A stretch of DNA of 6,898 nucleotides, taken from JBKPFU01 sp046728975 (lineage in GTDB: Bacteria; Actinomycetota; Thermoleophilia; Gaiellales; Gaiellaceae). The stretch spans positions 1 through 6,898 of the forward strand of contig JBKPFU010000186.1 of the NCBI GenBank assembly GCA_046728975.1, read 5' to 3'. A model generated the notes under the pieces. It ran no database searches. It was not told the DNA's origin and saw nothing but the letters and a program-made list of their open reading frames with translations. Position numbers and translations under genes: made by a program. The first letter of the stretch is position 1. Each line of letters opens with the position of its first letter. Below, in pieces: positions 1-5,468 of the stretch.

Positions 1-1
1 G

Positions 2-451
2 GCGGCCACGAATAAGAACGGCCGGGTGTACGTCTGGTGGGCGAGCGCAATCCGGGCCGGCCCGCAGAGCTCACTCGGCCTGATCGCACTCGATGCGCCG
101 GCTCTGTTGACGCAGCCTGCGTTCTATCCCCGGACGCGGTCTCTGTACGTGGTCAGCCATTCCCGACTGATCCGGATCGGCGTCGGCGCCCGCTGCCGAG
201 CACGGGTCGTCTGGTCGCGAGGGATCGGGAACGGTCTCCTGAACAGCTCGCCGACGATCGCGCGTGACACGGTGTGGTTCACGCGCTCGGGCCACCCGAA
301 CATGCTTGTCGGAGCGGATACGAATGGAGGCGCGCTGCGCATCCGGACCCGGATTCGCGATTCCGCGTTCGCCGCGCCGACGGTTTTGGCGGGACGCGTC
401 TACGTCGGCTCCTTTGCGGGCCGCGTATATGCATTCGAGTTGCGCCCCTGA
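2..451 (+). CDS. PQQ-like beta-propeller repeat protein, C-terminal part (5' end outside window)
   Basis: The reading frame is open from the first bases of the window and ends at TGA 449-451, leaving 149 residues of a longer protein. The residues look like beta-propeller blades of the PQQ/quinoprotein type. A blade-like piece near the start (NGRVYVWW, then GLIALD) and the last 20 residues (GRVYVGSFAGRVYAFEL) carry the pattern in which a strand reading G-x-V-Y-V-G is followed by a loop and a strand ending A-F/L-x-L. A further strand pair, APTVLAGRVYVGS, precedes the final one. Such propellers often sit in secreted or membrane-anchored proteins as binding scaffolds or, less often, as PQQ dehydrogenases. 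No catalytic or cofactor residue can be judged from this fragment. GTG 26 is in frame but is surely internal, because the frame continues upstream of it. The blade family is fairly secure; the molecular function is unknown. Confidence 0.7.
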   Translation, partial: AATNKNGRVYVWWASAIRAGPQSSLGLIALDAPALLTQPAFYPRTRSLYVVSHSRLIRIGVGARCRARVVWSRGIGNGLLNSSPTIARDTVWFTRSGHPNMLVGADTNGGALRIRTRIRDSAFAAPTVLAGRVYVGSFAGRVYAFELRP

Positions 452-495
452 ACGATTGTGCAAAAATCGCTTAGTCCCTCCTTTTAGGGGTTCCA
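452..495 (+). promoter_or_regulatory. AT-richer leader with two small inverted repeats before the M23 peptidase gene
   Basis: This 44-nt spacer is about 45% GC by my count, clearly lower than its surroundings. It contains a CGATT/AATCG inverted repeat (453-457 with 465-469, 7-nt loop) and a CCCT/AGGG inverted repeat (476-479 with 486-489, 6-nt loop). The second repeat overlaps AGGGG 486-490, which sits 5 nt before ATG 496 and is the likely Shine-Dalgarno. It probably holds the promoter and/or ribosome binding site of the peptidase gene, but I cannot place a convincing -35/-10 pair. There is no U-run after either stem, so I do not call a terminator. Confidence 0.35.
486..490 (+). promoter_or_regulatory. 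Ribosome binding site AGGGG of the M23 peptidase gene
   Basis: AGGGG lies 5 nt before ATG 496 and supports that start. It is also the 3' arm of a weak CCCT/AGGG hairpin. Confidence 0.5.
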
Positions 496-1371
496 ATGAG
501 CGGCTCGAATCTCCGCCGAATCAGCGGCGTCAAATCGGCGATTCCGTTTCTCGCTGCCTTTGTGCTCGCGAGTCCGGCTGCAGGCGTCGGCCGGCCGGAC
601 GTCGCCGCGCTGCAGGTCGGCCTGCGCGCCCGCGGCCTTTATCAAGGCACGATCGACGGCGTCCTCAGCCCGTCGACGACCCGCGCCGTGCGTCGGCTGC
701 AGCGGCGCGCGGGGCTCCCGGTCGACGGCGTCGTGGGCCCGCGGACCCGGCGCGCCCTCGGTCGGTACGCGAGGCATCGCCTGGGCACCCGTCAGCTGCA
801 AAACGGGAACGCCGGCTGGGACGTCGCAGCGTTGCAGTTCGAGCTTGCCTGGCACGGCTTCCCCTCCGCGACGATCGACGGCCACTTCGGCGCCCATCTA
901 GGGCGGGCGCTGCGGCACTTCCAGGTCTGGGCCGGGCTGACGCCGGACGGCATCGCCGGGCCTGCCGTCTTCGCCGCGCTTCGCCGGCCTCTGCCGCGCT
1001 GCCCGATCTCGCTCGCCTGGCCGCTGAGCGGGCCCGTCGGCGATCCCTTCGGACCCCGCGGGAACCGCTTCCACTCCGGGATCGACATCCCCGCCGCAGC
1101 CGGCACACCAGTCGGAGCCGCGCGCTCGGGGGCGGTCGTCTTTGCGGGCCGGCACGACGGCTGGGGCAAGCTCGTCGTCGTGCGGCATTCGAGCGGCGTG
1201 CGGACGTGGTATGCGCACCTGTCGACGATCACGGTGCGGAAGGGTGCATGGGTCTCGACGGGAACGCGGATCGGACGTGTCGGCGCATCCGGCGAGGCGA
1301 TTGGCCCGCATCTCCACTTCGAGGTCCGGGTACGGAACGCAGCCGTCGATCCTCTGACCGGGCTGCTGTAA
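496..1371 (+). CDS. Secreted peptidoglycan-binding M23 family metallopeptidase
   Basis: This 291-residue protein probably cuts peptide bonds in peptidoglycan outside the membrane. The N-terminus has basic residues (RR at 7-8, K13), then a hydrophobic stretch at about 15-30 (AIPFLAAFVLASPAAG), consistent with a Sec signal peptide without a lipobox. Two PG_binding_1 domains follow at about 33-90 and 107-163. They share the D-V-A-A-L-Q opening, a T-I-D-G turn and a final G-L-x-P/V-D-G-x-x-G-P, so they look like an internal duplication. The M23 (LytM/lysostaphin-type) domain spans about 176-290 and is complete: HxxxD zinc ligands H193 and D197, H241 in YAHLS, and the HLH motif with H272 and H274. 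ATG 496 is chosen because it gives the signal peptide and has AGGGG 5 nt upstream. The full zinc site argues for an active enzyme and not a degenerate LytM regulator such as EnvC. Bond specificity cannot be read from sequence. It appears to be transcribed separately from the aminotransferase downstream. Confidence 0.92.
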   Translation: MSGSNLRRISGVKSAIPFLAAFVLASPAAGVGRPDVAALQVGLRARGLYQGTIDGVLSPSTTRAVRRLQRRAGLPVDGVVGPRTRRALGRYARHRLGTRQLQNGNAGWDVAALQFELAWHGFPSATIDGHFGAHLGRALRHFQVWAGLTPDGIAGPAVFAALRRPLPRCPISLAWPLSGPVGDPFGPRGNRFHSGIDIPAAAGTPVGAARSGAVVFAGRHDGWGKLVVVRHSSGVRTWYAHLSTITVRKGAWVSTGTRIGRVGASGEAIGPHLHFEVRVRNAAVDPLTGLL

Positions 1372-1388
1372 TCCTCCGACCTCTCGGC

Positions 1389-1401
1389 TAGGCTGACCCG
1401 G
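1389..1401 (+). promoter_or_regulatory. Probable leaderless promoter (-10 TAGGCT) of the class V aminotransferase gene
   Basis: TAGGCT at 1389-1394 fits the actinobacterial -10 pattern TANNNT. Seven bases separate it from GTG 1402, which puts the expected transcription start at the G of the start codon. No good Shine-Dalgarno lies between them, as expected for a leaderless message. The hexamer at the -35 distance (CTGTAA, 1366-1371, 17-nt spacing) is a poor match to TTGACA, so this rests mostly on the -10 and its spacing. Confidence 0.5.
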
Positions 1402-2541
1402 GTGAAGCGGTATCTGATGGCGCCGGGGCCGACGCCGGTGCCGCCCGAGGTCCTGGCTGCGCTCGCGCAGCCGGTCGTCCACCATCGCGGCCCCGACTTC
1501 AAGGCGGTCTACGAACGATGTCTCGGGCGCCTGCGCGAGGTCTACCGCACCGACTCCGAGGTACTCGTGTTCACGGCTTCCGGCTCCGGCGCGATGGACT
1601 CCGCGGTCGCGAACCTGTGCTCGCCCGGCGACCGCGTGCTGGTCGTCTCGGCCGGGTACTTCGGCGAGCGCTGGGCCGCCATCGCGCAAGCGTTCGGCTG
1701 CGAGGTCGACCACCTCCGGTACGACTGGGGCGAGGCTCCGAGAGCCGACGATCTGGCAGAGCGCGAGGGCGCGCGCGTCGTTTTCCTGACCCAGTCCGAG
1801 ACCTCTACCGGTGTCGTCGCCGACATCCAGGCCCTGGCGGCGGCCGCAAAGGAGCGGGGAGCCCTTGTCGCGGTCGATGCGATCTCGAGCCTCGGTGCGA
1901 TCCCGCTCCAAACGGACGAGTGGGGGCTCGATGCGGTCGTCTCGGGGTCGCAAAAGGCGCTGATGACGCCGCCCGGCCTCGCCACCGTCTCCGTCTCGGA
2001 CGCAGCCTGGGAGGTCAACGCGCGTGCGCGGTCGGCGCGCTTCTACTTCGACTGGGAGCGGACGCGAAAGGCGCAGGCAAAGCTCGACGCAGCCTTCACT
2101 CCCGCCGTCTCCCTCATCGTCGGGTTCGACGTTGCCCTCGGCCTGGTGCTCGAGCAAGGCCTCGAGGCCGCCTTCGAACGCCACGTCCGCCTCGGCCGCG
2201 CGTGTCGCGAGGGAGTCAAGGCGATGGGGCTCGAGCTCTTCTCGCCCGACGAGGACGCCTCCGCAGTGGTCACCGCCGTGCGGGCGCCGGAGGGAATCGA
2301 CTCCGGTGAGCTTGTCCTCGCGCTGCGCGATCGATTCGGCGTCACGCTGGCGCCCGGGCAGGGGGAGCTCAAGGGCAAGATCTTCCGGATCGGCCACATC
2401 GGCTACTACGACGTCTTCGACATCACGACCGCGCTCGGAGCCGTCGAGCTCGCGCTGACGGAGGTGGGCGCGGACATCGAGCGCGGCGTCGCCGTCACCC
2501 GCGCGCTCGAGACGTATGCGCAAGGCGCTCCCGTTGGCTGA
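1402..2541 (+). CDS. Class V PLP aminotransferase (alanine/serine-glyoxylate type), probable phosphoserine aminotransferase role
   Basis: This 379-residue fold-type I PLP enzyme belongs to the alanine-glyoxylate/serine-pyruvate aminotransferase branch of class V. Visible family marks are PGPTPVPPEVL near the N-terminus (8-18), HHRGPDF (27-33), the phosphate-binding GSGAMDSAV (61-69), D159 in VDAISSLGA (PLP ring nitrogen), and the Schiff-base lysine K185 in SGSQKALMTPPGL. The C-terminal FRIGHIGYYDVFDI (328-341) is also typical. Its stop overlaps serA by 26 nt. SerA makes 3-phosphohydroxypyruvate, the substrate of phosphoserine aminotransferase, so the arrangement suggests that this enzyme supplies the SerC step. 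In several archaea and some deep bacterial lineages a class V enzyme of this kind is thought to do so. Serine-glyoxylate or alanine-glyoxylate transamination remains possible. GTG 1402 is preferred because it fits the TAGGCT promoter spacing; ATG 1417 (MAPGPTP) is an alternative that would shorten the protein by five residues. Confidence 0.88.
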   Translation: MKRYLMAPGPTPVPPEVLAALAQPVVHHRGPDFKAVYERCLGRLREVYRTDSEVLVFTASGSGAMDSAVANLCSPGDRVLVVSAGYFGERWAAIAQAFGCEVDHLRYDWGEAPRADDLAEREGARVVFLTQSETSTGVVADIQALAAAAKERGALVAVDAISSLGAIPLQTDEWGLDAVVSGSQKALMTPPGLATVSVSDAAWEVNARARSARFYFDWERTRKAQAKLDAAFTPAVSLIVGFDVALGLVLEQGLEAAFERHVRLGRACREGVKAMGLELFSPDEDASAVVTAVRAPEGIDSGELVLALRDRFGVTLAPGQGELKGKIFRIGHIGYYDVFDITTALGAVELALTEVGADIERGVAVTRALETYAQGAPVG

Positions 2542-4117
2542 TCGCCCGCGCGTCCTGATCAGGGAGCAGATCGCCGACGCGGGCGTCGAGCTGCTTCGTC
2601 AGCGCTTCGACGTCGACGTCGAGCCGAACGGTGACCTCGCGACCCAGATCGGCGGCTACGAAGGGATCGTGATCCGCTCTGGGACGAAGCTCACGGCCGA
2701 TCTGATCGCGCGAGCCGACCGGCTGAAGGTGATCGGCCGTGCCGGCGTTGGCGTCGACAACGTCGACGTCGAGGCTGCCACCCGCCGCGGCATCGTGGTC
2801 GCCAATGCGCCCGAGTCCACGGTCGTCTCGGCGGCGGAGCACACAATCGGGCTGCTACTCGCGCTCTCCCGGAACATCCCTCAGGCGCACGCTGCGCTGA
2901 AGCAGGGCCGTTGGGAGCGGTCTTCCCACGGGGGGATCGAGCTCGTCGAGAAGACGCTCGGAGTGCTGGGGTTCGGCCGGATCGGCCAGCAGGTTGCGCG
3001 CCGCGCGATCGGCCTCGGGATGCGTGTCGTCGCTTTCGACCCATTCGTCGCGCGAGAACGGTTTCGCGAGCTCGGCGCGGAGCGAGTGGAAGCGCCCGAG
3101 GAGGTTTTCGCCGCCGCCGACTTCCTGACGCTGCACCTCCCCTTGACGGAGGAGACGCGCGGTTCGATCGACGCCGGCGCGTTCGCGCAGATGCGCGACC
3201 GAGTCCGGTTCGTCAACGCCGCTCGTGGCGAGCTCGTCGACGAGGCCGCGCTCATCGAGGCGCTGCGGTCGGGAAAGATCGCAGCGGCCGCGCTCGACGT
3301 CTTCTCGGAGGAGCCCTACAGCGGGCCGCTGCTCGAGCTCGACAACGTGATCGTGACGCCGCACCTCGCGGCGTCGACCGCCGAGGCGCAGGACAGGGCG
3401 GGGCTGATCGTTGCCGAGCAGGTGGCGGCGGCGCTCGAGGGAGCCGTGGTCACCAATGCCGTGAACATCCCAGCGATCCGGCCCGAGGACCTCGAGCTGC
3501 TTGGCCCCTTTATCCCACTGGCATCAAAGCTCGGCCGGCTGGCGATGGAGCTTGCCGGCGGCCGTGCCGAGCAGATCACGCTCTTCTATTACGGCGGCCT
3601 GTCCGGTTACGACACTCGCCTGCTCACCGTGGCTGCCCTGAACGGCGCGTTCCAGGGCAGGGCCGAGGACCCGGTCAACTACGTGAACGCCCCTTTGATC
3701 GCCGCCGAGCGCGGAATCGAGGTGCTGGAGGAGCGCCGCCGTGCCTCACGCGACTTCACGAATCTCGTTCGCGTCGGCGTCGGTACGGACGGCGACGAGA
3801 TCCGAGTCGCGGGCACGACGATCGGCCGGGAGAATCGCCAGTGGCTTGTCAGCGCTCTGGGTTTCGAGCTGGAGATGGAGCTCGCGCCGCTGCTCGTCTT
3901 CTTCAGCTACGACGACGTGCCAGGCGTGATCGGGCGCGTCGGAACGCTCTTCGGGGAGGCTGGGGTCAACATCGCCAACATGGCGGTCTCCCGGACACGC
4001 CGGGGCGGCAAGGCGCTGATGGCCCTGTCGATCGACACACCGCCGCCCGAGGAGCTCGTCGCGGACCTCCGAGGGCAACACGGCTTCGATGATGTCCGCT
4101 TCATCTCGCTTACCTAA
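2516..4117 (+). CDS. serA: D-3-phosphoglycerate dehydrogenase with C-terminal ACT domain
   Basis: SerA oxidises 3-phosphoglycerate to 3-phosphohydroxypyruvate with NAD, the first step of serine synthesis in the cytosol. The 533 residues match the long (type I) form, usually about 525-530. In order: substrate-binding half (about 10-105) with GRAGVGVDNVD at 74-84; NAD-binding Rossmann domain with GFGRIG at 152-157 and D175 after strand 2; catalytic R237 (NAARGE), E266 (DVFSEEP) and H283 (TPH); an intervening ASB-type domain (about 325-450, including GYDTRLLTVAALNG); and a C-terminal ACT domain (about 459-530, DVPGVIGRVGTLFGEAGVNI). The ACT domain suggests allosteric control, classically feedback by serine. 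The start is uncertain. ATG 2516 gives a 26-nt overlap with the upstream aminotransferase but has a weak ribosome site. TTG 2534 would give an 8-nt overlap with AAGG upstream and a more usual N-terminus. Translational coupling with the upstream gene is likely either way. Confidence 0.96.
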   Translation: MRKALPLADRPRVLIREQIADAGVELLRQRFDVDVEPNGDLATQIGGYEGIVIRSGTKLTADLIARADRLKVIGRAGVGVDNVDVEAATRRGIVVANAPESTVVSAAEHTIGLLLALSRNIPQAHAALKQGRWERSSHGGIELVEKTLGVLGFGRIGQQVARRAIGLGMRVVAFDPFVARERFRELGAERVEAPEEVFAAADFLTLHLPLTEETRGSIDAGAFAQMRDRVRFVNAARGELVDEAALIEALRSGKIAAAALDVFSEEPYSGPLLELDNVIVTPHLAASTAEAQDRAGLIVAEQVAAALEGAVVTNAVNIPAIRPEDLELLGPFIPLASKLGRLAMELAGGRAEQITLFYYGGLSGYDTRLLTVAALNGAFQGRAEDPVNYVNAPLIAAERGIEVLEERRRASRDFTNLVRVGVGTDGDEIRVAGTTIGRENRQWLVSALGFELEMELAPLLVFFSYDDVPGVIGRVGTLFGEAGVNIANMAVSRTRRGGKALMALSIDTPPPEELVADLRGQHGFDDVRFISLT

Positions 4118-4577
4118 TCTCGGCCGCCGCGGCGAAGGGTGGTTCGCGATCCAGCTCGTGCTGATGGTGCTGATCGTGCTTTCGGCGTTCACCGGCGTCT
4201 ACTGGCCCGACGCAGTGGCGGGGACCCTCACCGTCGTGGGGATCGTCGTCGCAACGGGCGGGCTGATCCTGCTGATCGCCGCGATGGTGTCGATGGGAGG
4301 GAGTCTCAGTCCGCTTCCGCGCCCGCGTGCCCGCGGCACGCTCGTCCAGCACGGCGTCTACCGCGCCGTCCGCCACCCGATCTACGGCGCCTTGCTTCTG
4401 GTCGCGCTTGGGTGGTCGCTCGCAGAATCACCGCTCGGGCTGATCCCGACCGTCGCCCTTGCGCTGGTCTTCGACCTGAAGGCGAGGCTCGAGGAGGGGT
4501 GGCTCGTCGAGCGCTACCCCGCCTACGGCGACTATCAAACGCGCACGCCGCGGCGCTTCGTCCCCGGCGTCTACTAG
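4089..4577 (+). CDS. Small integral-membrane methyltransferase, isoprenylcysteine carboxyl methyltransferase (ICMT)/PEMT-like
   Basis: This 162-residue protein has hydrophobic segments at about 18-39, 43-69 and 100-128. They are followed by a cytosolic C-terminal motif region. The family signature is clear: LVQHGVYRAVRHPIY (85-99), with the R-H-P motif that binds S-adenosylmethionine, then K131 and E135/E136, YPAY (143-146), Y149 and R152 with FVPG at the end. Bacterial members are mostly uncharacterised and are presumed to methylate lipids or small isoprenoid-like or thiol substrates; a real prenylcysteine substrate is unlikely in a bacterium. It starts at tandem ATG codons (4089 and 4092) and overlaps the end of serA by 29 nt, so it is probably co-transcribed and coupled. 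Function in serine metabolism is not implied. It ends 3 nt before the stop of a convergent gene, leaving no room for a separate terminator. Confidence 0.85.
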   Translation: MMSASSRLPNLGRRGEGWFAIQLVLMVLIVLSAFTGVYWPDAVAGTLTVVGIVVATGGLILLIAAMVSMGGSLSPLPRPRARGTLVQHGVYRAVRHPIYGALLLVALGWSLAESPLGLIPTVALALVFDLKARLEEGWLVERYPAYGDYQTRTPRRFVPGVY

Positions 4578-4580
4578 ACC

Positions 4581-4939
4581 CTAAGCAGTTCGAGCGCGGG
4601 GGTTCAGCCGCCGCGCGAGCGCCGCCACGCGCCCGAGCTTCTGGACGATCGCGTACCCGCGCCGTCTTTGGACGATCTTCTCGACCGTCGGCTCGACGTG
4701 GTCCGGGTCGATCCCGAAGCGCGTGCCGTCCTCGCGGACCCGGTCGTATTCCTGTAGCGGGACCTCGATCCGATCGGTGCAGTCAGGGTCCGCGCACTCG
4801 CACATCAGTTCCGCGTCCGCGGAGTCGAAGCGGTCGCTGACCTCGGCAATCCGCTCTTGACGTCGCGGAAGAGCGATTCCGTATTCGCGATGTGTTCCCT
4901 CTGTTCATCGAGCTCCCGACGTTCCTGATCCTCAAACGG
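4581..4939 (-). pseudogene. Small CECADPDC-type protein gene of unknown function, apparently frameshifted
   Basis: The only frame with a start codon runs from ATG 4805 back to the stop at 4583-4581 (74 residues). It begins directly at MCECADPDCTDRIEVP, which includes a C-x-C-x5-C cluster that could bind metal, followed by EEYDR-like and GYAIVQK segments. The start inside the cysteine motif looks too late. Upstream in the same frame the codons give QERIAEVSDRFDSADAEL leading into the motif, but with no start codon. In another - strand frame, positions 4939 to about 4859 encode a highly charged segment (EDQERRELDEQREH ... TESLFRDV). Inserting one base at about 4857-4858 joins the two into one continuous protein of about 120 residues. 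I recall similar small proteins from Thermoleophilia genomes with an N-terminal charged helix of this sort before the cysteines, which supports one original gene. The upstream frame has no ATG, GTG or TTG after the TAG at 4942-4940, so a second lesion is possible. A sequencing error or a genuine shorter protein from ATG 4805 are the alternatives. Function unknown. Confidence 0.6.
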
Positions 4940-4940
4940 C

Positions 4941-4952
4941 TACGCTCGCCAA
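4941..4952 (+). promoter_or_regulatory. Probable leaderless promoter (-10 TACGCT) of the YbaK-family gene
   Basis: TACGCT at 4941-4946 fits TANNNT and ends 6 nt before ATG 4953, where transcription and translation would start together. There is no Shine-Dalgarno in the gap. No clear -35 is seen at 17-18 nt (GACGTT or CGACGT). The site overlaps the presumed 5' end of the divergent small gene. Confidence 0.5.
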
Positions 4953-5444
4953 ATGGTCACGCGGCCCTGGCCGGAGGCGGTTGAGCGGGTCAGCGCGTTT
5001 TTGCGCTCGGCGGGTGCAGAAGCGAGGATCGAGGAATTCGAGGGTGGCACGCCGACGGCCGCCGACGCCGCGCAAGCCGTCGGCTGCGGCCTGGGACAAA
5101 TCGTCAAGTCCCTCGTGTTCGTCTGCGACAGCGGACCGGTGCTCGTCCTCGTGCCCGGCGACCGGCGCGCCGACGCCGAGAAGGTGCGCATGGCAGCGGA
5201 GGCCGCGTTCGCGCGGATCGCCGGGTCGGAGGAGGTCCAGCAGGCGACCGGCTTCGCGCCCGGTGCCGTGGCGCCCTTCCCGCTGCCCAGGATCGACCGG
5301 ATCTTCATCGAACGGACGCTTCTCCAGCACAAGGTGGTCTGGATCGGCGCGGGCTCGCCGAGCCACCTCGCGGCGCTCGGTCCCAGCGAGCTCCAGCGGC
5401 TCGCCCGGGCCAAGCCCATCGACGCCGTCGACGAGGCCGCATAA
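4953..5444 (+). CDS. YbaK/EbsC family aminoacyl-tRNA deacylase
   Basis: This 163-residue single-domain protein is of the YbaK/ProX/EbsC (INS superfamily) type. Characterised members hydrolyse mischarged tRNAs in trans, for example Cys-tRNA(Pro) by YbaK or Ala-tRNA(Pro) by ProXp-ala, protecting translation accuracy in the cytosol. Family marks are TAADAAQAVGC (35-45), the invariant lysine K52 in GQIVKSLVF (48-56), GDRRAD (69-74), and the TGFAPGAVAPFPLP loop (99-112), then GSPSHLAALGPSELQRLA near the C-terminus. Length is normal for free-standing deacylases. ATG 4953 is supported by the -10 box 6 nt upstream. Which tRNA it edits cannot be told from the sequence; the G-L-G-Q variant resembles the many actinobacterial 'YbaK/EbsC family' proteins that remain untested. 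It is followed after 24 nt by ilvE, which also has its own promoter-like signals. Confidence 0.92.
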   Translation: MVTRPWPEAVERVSAFLRSAGAEARIEEFEGGTPTAADAAQAVGCGLGQIVKSLVFVCDSGPVLVLVPGDRRADAEKVRMAAEAAFARIAGSEEVQQATGFAPGAVAPFPLPRIDRIFIERTLLQHKVVWIGAGSPSHLAALGPSELQRLARAKPIDAVDEAA

Positions 5445-5447
5445 CAT
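5419..5447 (+). promoter_or_regulatory. Candidate promoter of ilvE (TCGACG - 17 nt - TAACAT)
   Basis: TCGACG (5419-5424) matches TTGACA at four of six positions, and TAACAT (5442-5447) is a good -10, with exactly 17 nt between them. It overlaps the last codons and stop of the YbaK-family gene. A start near 5454 would give a leader of about 15 nt that still contains the ribosome site. Confidence 0.4.
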
Positions 5448-5456
5448 TCTGGGTGG

Positions 5457-5463
5457 AAAGGAG
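5457..5463 (+). promoter_or_regulatory. Strong Shine-Dalgarno AAAGGAG of ilvE
   Basis: AAAGGAG lies 5 nt before ATG 5469 and is a near-perfect complement to the 16S rRNA 3' tail. It is the clearest ribosome site in the window and fixes the ilvE start. Confidence 0.8.
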
Positions 5464-5468
5464 CGGAG

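Noticed and set aside
476..489. A rho-independent terminator after the beta-propeller gene
   Set aside because: The stem is only 4 bp and no T-run follows it.
452..495. A c-di-AMP (ydaO-type) riboswitch, often found before actinobacterial cell-wall hydrolases
   Set aside because: The spacer is far too short and I see none of the conserved core sequence.
471..497. A flagellar sigma-28-like promoter (TTAG, 15 nt, GTTCCAAT) for the M23 peptidase
   Set aside because: The spacing is right and some autolysins are under sigma-D, but only a few bases match the consensus and the -10 would overlap the start codon.
264..1391. A 375-codon + strand frame overlapping the M23 peptidase
   Set aside because: It is arginine/alanine/proline low-complexity sequence from reading the peptidase gene out of frame, and it conflicts with a gene whose full zinc site is intact.
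898..2523. A 541-codon open frame on the - strand across the peptidase and aminotransferase genes
   Set aside because: It is a high-GC shadow: rich in R, D, G and A with no recognisable motif, and it lies opposite two clearly recognisable enzymes.
2911..4092. A 393-codon + strand frame inside serA
   Set aside because: It is an arginine-rich shadow of serA in another frame with no start signal or family motif.
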